A stretch of DNA of 64,000 nucleotides from Anoplopoma fimbria (GCF_027596085.1 NC_072467.1:11872976-11936975); one strand, 5' to 3'; positions 1-23,700 are shown, numbered from the stretch's first letter. The notes: generated by a model not told the origin, from the letters alone. Program-made: numbers and translations.

Positions 1-680
1 TTTATTATTTAAGAAACTGCACTTTTATCTTCAAAGGAATGGGAATTTTAAAGAAAAGGAATTGGAAAACATAAAGTGATTGGAGCATTTGAGAAGGATC
101 AACAAGTTAGTAAACCTTCAGGTTAACTGATCCTGGTGCTATACCATTATTTATACTGCGTGACATAAGGCTGCATTATTCTGCTTTTAGGTAATACAAA
201 GTATTTTTTTTCCAAATATAAAAGTTCCAAATATAACAGGTTAAGTGCTCCCAGTTTTACTTTTATTTTCGGACGTTTATTTTCGGATGTTATGAAGGAT
301 TGTGATCCTGTCAATAACCATGTCATCAACGTACACTAACCATTATATCTGTTGTGATTGATACGTATCTCCAGAGATTATTCATTCTCTGGAAGTTGAA
401 GTTTGTGCTACAGTATTTATAGTTCAACATGCCAAGAACAATGACAGTGATGTAAAGCATGCATTGGATGTTCCCCTTAAACAAACACTCAAATTCCACT
501 GAGAATTAAATAAATTCAAAGATTCTTTTTTCAAAACAAGAGAAAGAGAAATACTTCAGTGAGACACTTAAGATACTTGAACACCAACGGTATGCTGCTG
601 TTGTTCAACCCACAAACAAGTCTCTCTCTCTCACACACAGTGTCCAATCACAGCTAAGAAGAGGGTGTGTTTGTATGTGT

Positions 681-682
<2 letters not shown>

Positions 683-718
<36 letters not shown>
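683..718. repeat. (GT)n microsatellite
   Basis: About 18 uninterrupted GT units, preceded by an imperfect GT-rich lead-in from about 664. Translated frames over it give only His/Thr runs and are artefacts. Confidence 0.95.
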
Positions 719-720
<2 letters not shown>

Positions 721-3659
721 GCTGGTGTAATGAGGTGAAGACAGTTGTCCATTACTTCCTGAGTTGATGGGCTCCTCACAGCAGTGCGCCCACAGCTGGA
801 GGAGAGGAGGAGGAGGAGGAACCAACAAGAAGAGAATATCAGACACATATATTCACCATCCCTGTATTTGTGTCTTTGACTCACACTTTTTCTTTGCAAT
901 AATATTAATAAAACTTTATTTTTAAAGCAGTTTTCAAAGAATATTTAAATCGACTTTTATGCAGAAAACACCGGAAAATAGTACAAATGTAAACTCTATA
1001 AAAAACAATTCACTACAATACATTTTTAAAGGAGCTATAGAACATAGTTGCAGAGTATTATAAAATAATAACTTGAGTTACAATTTACAATGATGATAAA
1101 TGATAAAAGCCTGATCCTGTCAGTAAAATGAAAATAGCAAGACTACACTGGTCTTTGGTAATAAAACAAAATAGGCAAAATTAAATTTTAAATAATTATA
1201 AATTCATGCATATTTTTAATGAACCTAACTGTTTTATTTACTTGATTTAAAAGATGACTCAGATGCTGTGCTGTTAAGACATCCAGCAAACACTTGGAAA
1301 CCCAGAATGAATACTGGTGAACCAATATACATGCATAATTTGCATGAATATGGCCCTTTCCAACCAAGCTAATGTGCAGTTTGCCACAAATCAGACGGCC
1401 CAGGTGTCACAAACTTAATTTACACAATGCAGAATGAACAGTTTGGAGTGCAATGTTTTTCTCCTGTGAGATGAGAAAAATGTTTTTGAGTCAGATTTAC
1501 CACTGTCAAAAAATGACATATTTCTCATATATAAACAAAACGTAAAGAGTTTGTCTAAAAATGATGTAATTATTAGATTATATTCAAATGATGTGCTAAA
1601 TAGCCTAATAAAAATGCAAGGAATATCCTGCCTATGCATTGTTTAGCACATGCAGCAGGTAAAATATGATTGCTGACTTAAATACAATCCATTAGCACAT
1701 TTGCAGATTCATGTATAAAACATTATAATATTAGTAAGCCTAGTGCAGTAGAGTGTATTTTTGTAAAATAGGTGATCCTGCTCACTACAGTCTCATGTCT
1801 CAGGAATTCAGTCTTTGTCAATATTAGGAGCAGGAAGTACAGTAAGACTAAAAACAAACATGAAAACATGACAGGCTGAAGACTTGGAAGTACAAACTTT
1901 TATATTTCTACATCTTTAATGTTGAAATTCTGTCCTAGTGGTGTATGTCAGTAAAAGAGCAGGTGTACGTCGCCATCTAGAGTGTAACATTCATAACTTC
2001 ACCATGGAAGCTTATTTGTGCATGATTTTAGAATTCACTATCGGCTTTAGCTGATTGTCACTGCACAGTGTATTTACCGTTTCCAAAAAAATAAACCCCA
2101 AGTCACTCCCGCCTTCAAAGCCCTAAAGGAAATAAAAAAATAGTCCTTTATAATATTATAAACAGAGCTTAAGCAATATTGAGAAGAATGTGGAAAAACC
2201 AGATGTGCAAATCTGATAGAGGCCTTTTGACTCAGACTCAAGGCTTCACCTGTTGCCACTAATGTGTCTCTTCTAAATATTGATGTGAAGGTGGAATATG
2301 CGATTTATACTACCTAACTTTGACCAAACTGTACAGACTTTTCATAATGAGATTCAAGACTATCTGTTGCTTAGTGCTGAAAACCCCTTAAAACATTCAT
2401 TGTAAGTCAGTGATTTAAAATGGTACATCTGTTGGTACTAATAAGAAATAAAATGACCAAACCTTTGTAGATGTTTTCTTTAAAAATATAATCAGGATTC
2501 CCCCTCCATAACTGTTGAATATTAAAACTGAAGCACGTCAATGAAAACTAGTAAACATTTACAGTTTATATTGTGTATATATTTTTTTGAAAAAGACAAC
2601 AGGATTTACACATTATTTACAACACAGACAAAAACATTGAGCAGATTAAAAGAAACAAATGTGATCTTGCTGGTGTGTAATCTGTGATCTGTAACACTTC
2701 TATGGTTTCAACACATTCACATGTATTTAAAGGATTTCTCACAGTCGAGGTAACAAAAACAAGTACAAGGAATACAAGCTGTGACCGATTGCTGATTTAG
2801 TGACAGGGGGCGATGATTTCATAACATCTGAACTAGAAAAATGCGGCAGTGTTGCAAGTAAATATAAACAAGCCCAAATATTTTATTTGTGTTAAAATGT
2901 TTGTCAAAAGGAGACACCGTTCTGTTAAGAAAAATCCAATCTCTGTTCACTTGGATATTCATAAATCACTGAATAATATAAAGGGAATCCTAAAACTTTA
3001 GGTCATCCGAGCAAACATTACATGCAACCTCATGTGACACAAGATATTTTATTCTGGATGACACAGAAAAGCCAGTAAACAGTCCAGATGTTGTTGTTCT
3101 TTTCTGCCAGGGAAGACAGCATTTGTTCTTAGTGTCACTACTCTAACTTGAACGAAGCATTAAAGGCATTCTCAGGGAACACATCAGTGGTGTGTTAACA
3201 AAGACAAAACACAAGAAGTGAAACGGAGATTCATGAGACATAAACAAAATAAAGTTTGAGCCAAGAATACAGCTTTTAAAATCAGTCTTTTAATTAGTTA
3301 TTTAAAGTATCAACTCAAGATAATATTAGATAACTCCTTGAAAAATCGTAAGCACCATCTTGAAACACGGCAGGTAGGCTACTTGCTATATTTATTATGT
3401 ACAGAAAAATAAAAAGTCCTATTACCCAGCTGTACATTGGTGACAGGGATCTTTTTGTGCATTCAGTTAGGCAAGTCAGATGTTTATCCTGTGAAGCTTG
3501 TCCATAGCCTACATAAACAACGTGTTTTTTTTTTTTTTTTTTTAATGGGATGACTGGGTGAAAAGCACAGTACATTATAAAGAAAAAGGGAAGCACAATA
3601 ATGAAAGAGGGATCTTGGACAAGATACATGAAATTCATAGGAATACTCCATTCATCGTT

Positions 3660-3699
3660 CATCCATCCATCCATCCATCCATCCATCCATCCATCCATC
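3660..3699. repeat. (ATCC)n tetranucleotide microsatellite
   Basis: About ten tandem ATCC/CATC units. It lies 232 bases beyond the stop codon of the NCOA5-like gene, so it may be transcribed in that gene's 3' UTR. Confidence 0.95.
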
Positions 3700-3839
3700 A
3701 TGATATTATTAACTACCATCTTTTTTTATCTAACAGAGTTACTTAGAAAAAAAATAAAGTAATCAATGGAGGCTCCAGGAGTCTTCTGTTCTTGAGTTAT
3801 CTGAAATGTTCAAAACACTTCTGGCACTTGTAGCCGGCA

Positions 3840-3848
3840 TGTGTGTGT

Positions 3849-3919
<71 letters not shown>
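3840..3919. repeat. (GT)n / (CA)n microsatellite right after a stop codon
   Basis: Forty GT units with one early interruption. On the minus (mRNA) strand this is a (CA)n tract that begins 11 bases after the TAA of the NCOA5-like gene at 3933-3931, so it should be at the very start of the 3' UTR. Confidence 0.95.
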
Positions 3920-3920
<1 letters not shown>

Positions 3921-3930
3921 CTGTTATATT

Positions 3931-13707
<9,777 letters not shown>

Positions 13708-14022
13708 TTGATCTGCACTGCAACTTCACCCAAATAAACCTCCGCCTTCACTGACAGGGAGAGAAGAAAAACACTACTTGACGTCCCTCCACCAGTGTAC
13801 TACTACAACCCTCCCTGTAGCGGGGAGGAGGAGGAGGAGGAGGAGGAAGAGGTGGAGCAGCAGCTCTTCTTCTCGCGCTTGAAGGTTTTACAGGTTACTG
13901 ATTACCGCCACCTACTGGCCTAGGACAGCATGTGAAATCAAACTGATGATGCCTCTGTGAACCTTTTTGGATATATAATGTTTGGATCCTTCCCTGAAGT
14001 TGCTATTTTTCTCAAAGCCATC

Positions 14023-14112
14023 ATTTGGAATAACTCTTTAAGGGCAAATAAATATGGGTGACACATAATGTGTCTACACATCTTTATTTGCCCTTAAAGA
14101 GTTATTCCAAAT
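14023..14112. repeat. Perfect inverted repeat, 30-bp arms with 30-bp loop
   Basis: The left arm 14023-14052 is the exact reverse complement of the right arm 14083-14112. The spacer contains a smaller inverted repeat, GACACATAATGTGTC. No TE termini or target duplication are obvious. It could extrude as a cruciform or form a long hairpin RNA if transcribed, or be a remnant of a palindromic mobile element. Confidence 0.95.
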
Positions 14113-14417
14113 GTATATCTCAAAGAGTAATTTGTTTGATGGTTTATAAGCTAAGGTTTGGGTGAGATGTCTAACGCCGCCCATAAACAGTTGGAGTGAA
14201 ACAAAATATTGTTTGTGTTGGAGCTGTTCAGCACCTTAGTTATCTTATATCTTATCATAGGTCATTTCAGAGTTACGTCTGACATGACCCTTTAAAACTC
14301 TGATTCATTCTCTGGTTGTTGATCATGTCTCCTATTATTTTGTGTAAGGTTTTGGTCATTGTGATTAGACATCCTACTGTTGGGCAGCAGCTCGATTCCA
14401 GCTGGGAACTTTGTAAA

Positions 14418-14421
14418 TATA

Positions 14422-14468
<47 letters not shown>
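14418..14468. repeat. (TA)n microsatellite
   Basis: About 25 TA units with one slip near 14428, directly abutting the left end of the MITE that starts at 14469. The TA target preference of Tc1/mariner elements explains the position. Confidence 0.9.
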
Positions 14469-14471
<3 letters not shown>

Positions 14472-14702
14472 TACCAGTCAAAAGTTAGGACACACCTTTT
14501 CATTCAATGTTTTTTCTTTATTTCTTTATTTTATTTTTTTCTACATTGTAGATTAATATTGAAGACATCCAAACTATGAAGGAACACATATGGAATTATG
14601 TGGTAAACAAACAAATGCTCAACAAACCAGAATATGTTTTATATATTAGATTCTTCAAAGTAGTTGAATGAGAAGGTGTGTCCAAACTTTTGACTGGTAC
14701 TG
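14469..14702. mobile_element. Tc1/mariner-type MITE (234 bp)
   Basis: Flanked by TA on both sides. The left terminus CAGTACCAGTCAAAAGTT and the reverse complement of the right terminus CAGTACCAGTCAAAAGTT agree; the inverted repeat continues through GGACACACCTT with about one mismatch, for roughly 35 bp. There is no coding capacity. The same termini are widespread in vertebrate Tc1/mariner-derived MITEs. Confidence 0.9.
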
Positions 14703-14734
14703 TATGTATATAAATATGTATATGTATGTATATG

Positions 14735-15018
14735 TGGTGTAGTGGAGAGCAAGGTAGTTCTCCAATCAGAGGGTCGGTGGTTCGATACCCGGCTTCGGCA
14801 GTCGATGTGTCCTTGGGCAAGACACTTAACCCCAAGTTGCTCCCGAAGGCTTGCCATCGGTGTGGACTGGATGTTGCGTGAATGTTAGTTAGAGTCTGAT
14901 GGTGGCACCTTGCATGGTAGCCTGTCATCAGTGTGTGAATGGGTGAATGATATGTAATATACTACTGATTGTAAGTCGCTTTGGATAAAAGTGTCTGCTA
15001 AATGACTGTAATGTAATA
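14735..15018 (+). mobile_element. tRNA-derived SINE
   Basis: The head has a pol III A box (TGGTGTAGTGGAGAGCAAGG) and B box (GGTTCGATACC). A body follows with TCCTTGGGCAAGACACTTAA and GGTGGCACCTTGCATGGTAG. The 3' tail reads GTAAGTCGCTTTGGATAAAA and GTCTGCTAAATGACTGTAAT, a tail common in fish retroposons. A related SINE with the same body but another tail lies at 57197-57506. A target duplication cannot be read because the flanks are TA-rich. Confidence 0.85.
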
Positions 15019-15769
15019 TATTTGTTTATTTTTTGTGCAATACCTGCGTACCTATGGGTACTATCCTCCTGCAGATATATAACACTGAAACACTAGTCCA
15101 GCACAGGAAGCATGTCCAATTCCAATGTGAGGCAACACTCAATGTTTACACTCAGTGTTTTAAAAAAAGAGCCACCTTAACTTCTCTTTCACCATCTCGT
15201 GTTCAAGATTCACCTATGAACATCACACAGATTGCCTGGCATTTGTCAAAAAGAGCTGTAAAGAACACAGTCACATGTTTAAATAGAAAACTGAGAACAG
15301 AGATTAACAATTAATGAGGGAGGATGTGTGATTTGTAAAAAGGTAGTTATTATTATATTGAGAGTAATGTGAGTGTGCAATTGCGTAAAAAGGAAACAGA
15401 ACTTTTTTTTGCCAACTACAGCAATGCAAAATTGGCCACCTGGGCACTTACTGAGTGCTTCTCTAGTTTCTATTGGGTTGGTTTAGAGCAATGGAGCTAT
15501 GGGCAAAATATTTGTGTAATACTTTTAACAGCTATACTGTCCCGTTTTAATACTTGATGGAAACCGGGGGGGCAATCCAGTTTCATCTTCATCTGTCATT
15601 TACATAATGTTAAACTTATAAAAAACAACTATCATGGTAAACGGATTGCCTTCTGGTTTAGATTTTACATTTATCCAGTTCACCTCGAAATTAAGCAAAA
15701 AAATAGACCCACTCATTTAGCATTTATATAGAGAAACCTCAAAACTGCTTCATTTTCAGGTGTCTGCTG

Positions 15770-17578
15770 GCGAGCACCTTGCGTTTGTGTCGCGCGGATA
15801 AGCTCACGCACTCGTCTCGAACCGTGACCGCGCCGCGGTGGTGACGGTCGCCATTTTATTTTGAAAATCAAACTGAACTGGAGGCACAGCGACCCTTCCA
15901 TTTCGTCAAGTTTGTTGTGCGAAACAAGAAGGGATGAAAACCTGAATTACTTTCTTGGGAACACGGTGAGATTCATTCTATAGTTGGTAAACAACCGTCG
16001 ACCGGTTTAAATACAACACACAGGCCGCGGTGTGGATACGGGGGGTGAACATTAGCCAGCAGTGCGGGGGTGGCTATTTGCTGAAAAGCAGCTGTCATAT
16101 TGGTCACATAAGAAAACTCGTTTCTGTAATTCAGCAACGTTTTTCCGCGCGACGACGGTAGCGTGGTCCTCTCTAATCATCGTAGTCGCATTATTGCTGG
16201 ATGTGTTGGCTCTGTGTGGCGTTCACGCTTCGTTACATTGCAGCTGGCGTCTCCAGCTAGCATATGATCTTTAGCCAACCATAGATTAGTCGGCGCCCGT
16301 CGGAACGAGCTAACGCTAACAAGGTTACTGCTAACGCTAGCTGGCACGATCCCGCAAACCCCATCCGCAACACAAGGCCCGCACGCTCACGGACAAGGCA
16401 TGTGTGACGACCTCGACACATTTGTAATCGGCAAGCGAGACAAAATGTCTATTAAACACAGTAGTAAAAAGAACAGGAAGCTCAATATTAGTCGGTTATG
16501 TCGATTCATAGAAGCTAGCTGGACACGGGCTCATGTTGCTAACGCTAGCTCCGCTAAGCTACATGCTATCCGGTAGCGTTAGCTCGCAGACAGCAGGGAG
16601 TTGGTGCTGTTTCACAAAGGTTAACGTTAGACATCGACACAGATGAGTTGTTCCTGATTAGCGTATACGTGGATATAACATGACGTGTGTTGGAGTACCG
16701 ACGGTGTCACGGCTCATGTCAACGTAACCCTTTTTATCCTGTAAACATGTTGGCTAACGTCCACTCAAACTTTTCCCAAAGCAAGTGTTTATCAGCGTCA
16801 TGGTAATGTTAGCCTGGAGGAAGCAGCTAGCTTGCTCTGCTCTGCTATATGAGTTTTGTTTTGGATCAATCTGGTCCCTCAGTCATGCAGGATGTCTGCT
16901 CATGTGACGACGGGCTTTAGGAAACATGCAGAGGAACTTAGATCGCCTGCTAGTAACATCTGCTAACTCGGATTAGCTTGCTCTTTGTTTCAGTGTGTGA
17001 TTTTTATCTCTCTGTCCATTGAGGCCAGTCTTCAGAAACGGCTGGTTGGACACTTTAAATGCTCCGTACTTATGAATGGGTTGATGGAGATGCGTCGGTT
17101 ATGATCTCGTGAACGTAAAGTTGGTCCAACTTAACCCTCGTTGGTTAGCAGTGAGTCTCTGTGCCAGATATGTGGGTGCAGTCGAGGCCTAGTACAAGCT
17201 ATTGGTGCGGCGTGTTTACATAATTACAATATCTTCGATAAGGTGTCGTAATTAACGTCGTAGCTTTCACTCGTGTTGACCTCAGTTTGGGAATGTATTA
17301 GCAGATAAATTCCCGGGCAGCAGAAGCTAAAATATAATCCACTGCACTCTGTGTTTGTTATGCACGTAGGCCTCGAATCCTGTCATAGAGGGTTATTTTT
17401 TTTGCCATTTATTGTAAATATTGTCCTACATGGAAGCAAACCTACATAATTAATTGTTTATGGCTGTTTGCAAAGAACTTCCTCCATAGTTTTCTATTGC
17501 TTTTTATTTTATTTCTATTGCAAAACGTCTTCTGTGTGTTCACAATCCCATTTAACTTTGTTTGTCTTTTCATTACAG
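15770..17578 (+). promoter_or_regulatory. cnot1 promoter, non-coding exon 1 and CpG-rich intron 1
   Basis: CpG density rises sharply from about 15780 and stays high to about 16700. GTCGCCATTTT at 15847-15857 matches the reverse complement of the YY1 consensus, a usual element near TATA-less housekeeping starts. A non-coding exon 1 most likely ends at 15965 (CACG|GTGAG) and is joined to exon 2 at 17579 (CATTACAG|). Intron 1 contains many short GCTAACGCTAGC-like words (16308-16345, 16497-16590, 16620-16630). The transcription start, probably 15780-15900, is inferred. Confidence 0.6.
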
Positions 17579-17775
17579 ATGCTGAACTTGATTTTAAACT
17601 GAAGGACTCTACCTAGCAACGGGAGACACTGATCGGAAAATTCATTTGGAAGCCAACATTTTTTTTTACATCTTTTGGGGGGGGGGGGCAGAAGTAACCT
17701 ATCACTGAAGTGACTAAAGGGGAATAATGGTGATTTTGCGCCGTGCTCGGCCGCCTGCTTCCGCCCCAACCAGCA

Positions 17776-20700
17776 ATGAATCTTGACTCGCTTTCGCTGG
17801 CTTTGTCTCAAATCAGCTATCTGGTGGACAATTTAACTAAGAAAAACTACCGAGCCAGCCAGCAAGAAATACAGCATGTAAGTGGTAGCAAAGACATCAA
17901 GTACTTGTTTGTACATTAGTCAACAGATATCTCGAAGTTTATCTATGAAGTGTACTCAAATATTGCCTTGTGTTCCCATGTTCTGGATGTTTTTCCTGTG
18001 CTCTTCCAGATTGTAAATCGTCACGGCCCTGAGGCAGACAGGCATTTACTACGCTGTCTCTTCTCTCATGTGGATTTCAGTGGCGATGGTAAAAGCAGTG
18101 GCAAGGACTTTCACCAGGTAATTTTTGATTAGAGACACTTTGATATTTAGTAGTTGTTTTTTTACTGGATGAATACAACTATCTGCACTTAATAGCATTT
18201 ACCTCCACGGGTATTGACCTTTTTGTACTTTTAAATTTGGCGCAGTATACCCAACACCAAGTCCTCTCATTGTAGCACTCTATGATACTGTGTATTTTTG
18301 CACATGTATCTCAAAACGGCAGCACTGGGAACCCTCTATTTCTTAAAAATAATTTATCGTACCTTGTTCTCTTCTACTCGTTGGTGACGCCCTGCTCCTC
18401 TGTCGACTAAACTGTCTTTCAAAGGCTGTAGCAGAATCTTAAACTTAAAAAATTGAAGGCTAGGGATCGATTAGTACCAACCATGTCATGCTAGCTGGTC
18501 AGGAATATAACGCTCCTAAATTCAGCTCAATTTTGGCAAGGGAAAAACTGGCATGGCAATATTCACAGCATCACTTGACCTCACATCTCAATACATATAA
18601 AAGGAAACTTCTCTGTGGGTACCCACAAGTCTCCCCTTTACAGACATGCCCACTTTATGCTAATCCCATGCAGTTTTGGCCAAAAATCATGCAACTTTTT
18701 GCATGCAGTAGAAATGTGTTATTATAATATTTCTAAATTGTTTTCCGCATAGTAGGGTTCCTAAACAGTCTTGGTTTTGCATAGATTGGGTATGTCTGGA
18801 AAGCTGCGACTCTTGTCCCATTTTAATTGTAGTGATACTTAGGCTACACACACCAGCATTTCGGCACCATTTAAGAAATGATGTACGTCCATACTAACAT
18901 GCCTGAAATTAAATATTACATAACCATTCAGGTACACTGGGCCTGCGTGTGCCATTGTAGACATGAAGTAGATTTGTTGCTTAGTTACAGAAAGAAGAAT
19001 CAGGGAAGGACACGTGGTGACTGCTAAAACACAATCGAGTAGCGAACGCAGGTGTCTGCGTCATCGTTTTTTAAGGTCTCCGCTTCCGCCTGTCCACACT
19101 TCAACACAACCCCAGGGTTTTCAAACTAACACAGCGTCCGATATAAAACTCTGGAGTAGTGTGGACACTAGACATAAACGTAGCAAAAGATATGCCTTTT
19201 TTAAAATGGAAACGTAAGCGTGTGAATGTAGCATTGGGATCTTGCCATCCAATCACCAAAAATCCAATGCTTGTAGTAAAGTCTTTGATACCAAATGACA
19301 GCAAGGACTTTTTAATGTGATATTTTATATGGATATTTGACTTGAGTGGTCCAAAAAGTTTAATCTAGTACAAAATCTGTGTAATAAATGGTAAAAACTG
19401 TTGCAACACGTTATGTGATATAAGTGGGCATGGGAATAAATGGCATAAATATAATACAATGTTTCTTACAGATTTATGACTAGAAAAACTTTAAAGTGCT
19501 AAGAAGCATCTGAAATGTATCTTTAGGTTCCCAGCTTTCTCATGAACACCACTTCTTTGGGTCATATACCATTGAGCTGCTATCTCCCCCTAAAGGACCC
19601 CCCCACAAAAAAAAAACAGAGGGGTGGAGTAGAAGAGGTTATATAAGTTAACAGATTCCTTAATATACAGTCTTAATAGTTTGTTTCCCTCATTGTGATT
19701 ATGAATACCGCCTTTTGTTTAATATTTATAGAATTGCTGTGTTATCATATTCTTCACCTGGCTCTGTTTCTTTACTCTCTTTTTCTTCTCGGTACGTCTT
19801 GCTTTTCAACTTGCCCAAGACACAGTTTCTGATCCAGGAGTGCGTGTCGCTGATATCAAAGCCAAACTTTATCGCTACTTTGTGTTACGCCATTGACAAT
19901 CCCCTGCACTACCAGAAGGTAAGGAGCAAATGCTAAAATTATGTAAAATGACTGTGGTAGCCTGAATGTAAAATAGCACTTATTGATAGATCCATTCTGA
20001 ATTGAGTAAAGACTTGCTACTAAAAGAAGCACGAAAATGTAGTCACAGGATAGAATTGGCAGAATAAAAAAACTATTTTTATTCAGTTCTACATCTATAC
20101 AGAAATGCTTTCGGTTGACTTATTTATCGGTAACCAACTTAAACATCAACTCAGAACCCCATGAGTTGACAGACATTTTGCAAGTTTTCATAAATATAAA
20201 AAAAATATATTTGATATGTTTATATAATATACTTGAACTGTCTTTCAGAGTTTGAAGCCATCGGCCCATTTATTCACTCAACTGAGTAAAGTTCTTAAAC
20301 TCAGCAAGGTCCAAGAGGTAAGCCAGTTCTGCCAATCTCAAATGAGTCAATGTTTTGGACAATGTGTTTATACAGTACATGGTTAACATTTGGCACTCAA
20401 CAAGTATTGAATATCAGCATGTTTAACCCTAAAGTGTCTATCTGAAATGGAAAATAATAATTGACTGCATTTTACATTTTTGATTGATTTCCCAGGTGAT
20501 ATTTGGACTTGCTTTGCTCAACTCCAGCAACGCAGACCTTCGTGGTTTTGGTAAGTAATTCTAGTAGAGCCTGACATATGTAAACTTCTAGCATTTAGAT
20601 TATTTGAAACCCTTTCTTTTTATATAGTCCTACTGTGAATGTTAATTAAAAGTATAAAAAGTGATCCAAACACTTCTAAATAGTAAACATACTGCCAATA

Positions 20701-23700
20701 AGTCTGACTTCTTTTAAGTTAAAACATTAGTTTGGCACAATTTGCCAAGCCCTTGGCAATTTGTAGATTGCGTCTAGATTGAAGCAGGATTTGAAATTCA
20801 TTCCCTTGGACAAACATGCATAGTCTATAAAGGCCAATGGTGTGTTGGGGGCTAAAGTGAAGAAGAGAAATAATATAATTAAATTAATTATTTGTAGCAT
20901 ATGTTGTGTTGATTAATGGTTGCATTTCCCACAAATATTTAGCATCCTTTTTATTTTTGACATTCCTTTTTATAAGTGACTGCTGCTTTTCATCAAGTTG
21001 GGATAAGCATTGGTTACACATAAGCAGGAAATAGGATCCAAATGATCTGAAGTAGATTTTTGGATGACAACATGACTTTTAATTGACAAAAAAAACTTTG
21101 GATTAGCAGTACAGAGTAAATTGTAGAAATACAATCCTGGGCTTTATTAACTTATGTTTGACTGTCTCTCAGCTGCGCAGTTCATCAAGCAGAAACTTCC
21201 TGACCTCCTGCGGTCATACGTTGACGCGGATCTCGGAGGGAACCAGGAAGGTGGCTTCCAGGACATTGCCATAGAAGTCTTGCAATTATTGCTCTCCCAT
21301 CTACTGTTTGGCCAGAAGGGAGCCAGTGGGGTAGGGCAAGAGCAGATTGACGCCTTCCTCAAGACACTTTGCCGAGGTATGGTGGATCAACACAAATGTA
21401 TTCTTCAGATACTGAAGCGTATAGATAACACACAGTTGAAGATACTTTTGTCAGACTTTACATTTTTATTTAATTGTATGTTGTATTTCAGATTTCCCCC
21501 AGGAGCGCTGCCCTGTGGTGCTCGCACCACTGCTGTACCCTGAAAAACGGGACATTCTCATGGACAGGATCCTGCCAGACTCGGGAGAGTTAGCTAAGAC
21601 CATGATGGAGAGTTCTCTTGCAGAATTCATGCAGGAAGTTGGCTATGGCTTCTGTGCTAGGTGAATTTTCAATTCTTCTAAGCTATGCCCACAACTAACA
21701 CATTCAATGTGCTATCATATACAGCATCAACTGTTTAGCATCAGTAGTAGTGTAAAAAATGGGCAAAATCTGAGGTTGAACAGAAGTATATGCCCAGTCG
21801 TTGTTGTTTTTTTACTCTTCTATCCCTAATACAATGTCAGTGTGATTTGAAATGACATGTGAATGTTGGAGATGATGGTGCGCACTGACCAGTCCTTGTT
21901 GTCCTTCCAGTCTGGATGAGTGCAGAAACATAATCCTCCAGTATGGGGTGAGAGAGGTTACTGCCAGCCAGGTGGCCAGGGTCCTGGGCATGATGGCTCG
22001 TACCCACTCTGGCCTAACTGATGGCATCCCACTACAGGTGAGATGCTTTATTTGACGAGAGGGCTGCCAGAAGTCTAAGATCTCTTTGAGTACTTCAGTG
22101 TAGTTTACTTTGATATGTCGGGAATAGCTTTACTTGAAACATAGAGTAAAAGTAACGTTGTCTTAAAATAAATAACTGAAACTCTGTAGAGCTGGAGAAT
22201 AGGTTAGTTTATGACTGTGTGTAATATAAAAAGGAGTCCTTCCTAGTGTCATTATCACAGTTTGATGTAATTACTTTTATCTTTCAAATAATTGGGTGAT
22301 TGAGTGTACTTGCTTCTGGATTGTTAGCCTTTCAGCATACAGAGCTTAACTTTTCTTTTGCATTTTTCTCTCACAGTCCATCTCTGCTCCAGGAAGTGGT
22401 ATCTGGAGCGACGGTAAGGACAAGAACGATGGCTCGCAGGCACACACGTGGAATGTCGAGGTTCTCATCGACGTCGTGAAAGAAGTGGTAAGTTAGCCAT
22501 CAGTTTCTCAATTGTTCTCTCAGGAAAATTTACAGCCAACTATATATGTTTTTTTGTTTTTTTTACTTTCAACAAACTGCACCTGACAACACTTTCCTAA
22601 AATATAAACTGTTTCGAGTGGCTAGAATGATTGCAATGTGCAGTTACAACCAAATTTGCACGTAAGCTCCACTTAAGCATTTCCATCAATTTCACCATCA
22701 TATTATATTTGAATAGCTGTGAGTCTGATAATCTTTACACAGTTAATTATTTTACAAAGCCTTAATATTTCCAGAATATTAAGGAGCACCACGTGTCCAG
22801 CATTATATATTGTCACTGGATCTACATTTTGATCAATTCTGCATCAGTACAAATTGAATACATGCACTAGCCTTGCATAAATCTGCCACTGAAGGTTGCA
22901 GAAATTGTTTTTGTTTTTTTAACCAGATTACTCTGAAAAACCTGCTAAGCTTTCACTTATGGATATTTGTGTGTGCCCTAGAATCCCAACCTGAACTTCA
23001 AAGAAGTGACATACGAGCTGGACCACCCAGGCTTCATAATCCGGGACAGTAAAGGCCTGCATACAGTCGTGTATGGCATTCAGAGGGGGTTGGGCATGGA
23101 GGTCTTTCCCGTCGATCTCATCTATCGACCATGGAAACACGCCGAGGGACAGGTAACTGGCCAACATCTTCTGCGTCAGGATGGTGTGATTTCATGCGTT
23201 CAATTGTAGGGGCAAAATTGATTTAGAAAGGATTTTTGTTTGTAAAGAGTCATAATGCAAACTAGTAATTGATTTCTGCCTAGACCACGTGGTTAAAGGT
23301 GAGCCTAGTATTGCATCTTCCTTAGTCATAATTGCTTTGTTTTTTCAGATGTCATTCATTCAGCACTCCCTGATGAGCCCAGAAGTGTTCTCCTTTGCTG
23401 ACTACCCTTGCCACACTGTGGCCATTGACATCCTTAAGGCCCCACCAGAGGATGACAACAGGGAGATTGCCACCTGGTATGGATCTTGTTGCTTGGTTAC
23501 TATGTAGAAGGGTCTTTCCGTTGCTTTACTCTACTTATTGGATTTAGTTTTGAAGTATTAAAGCTTTAAAACGGTTCATATTTATTTGCTCTTCTCCTGC
23601 ATGTAATTTCAATTCATGCTTCACCTAGCGCATCCAATATAACAATTTATCATGTGATAATTTATGTTTAACAGTGGGTGATTTGTAATATCTATAGCTG

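Larger units (their letters stand above)
1..3839. other. Gene-free flank with simple repeats
   Basis: I see no exon with convincing coding character, splice signals or RNA gene here. The sequence is AT-rich and holds only short open frames and simple repeats. The right-hand few hundred bases are probably the 3' UTR of the minus-strand NCOA5-like gene: reverse-strand AATAAA lies at 3391-3396 and an ATTAAA variant at about 3541-3546. Which poly(A) site is used cannot be decided from sequence. Confidence 0.5.
13708..15840. other. Divergent intergenic region between the NCOA5-like gene and cnot1
   Basis: The two start regions face away from each other. Just upstream of the NCOA5-like ATG are a GGA-repeat tract near 13823-13850 and CTCGCGC near 13873, probably its promoter. 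A perfect inverted repeat (14023-14112), a TA microsatellite, a MITE and a SINE occupy the centre. From about 15020 to 15770 I see only AT-rich sequence with no supported feature. Confidence 0.6.

Noticed and set aside
19016..19240. CG-richer patch with GTGTGGACAC-like words in cnot1 intron 3 as a possible exon or MITE
   Set aside because: It resembles dispersed fish repeats, but I could not define ends, a target duplication or splice sites.
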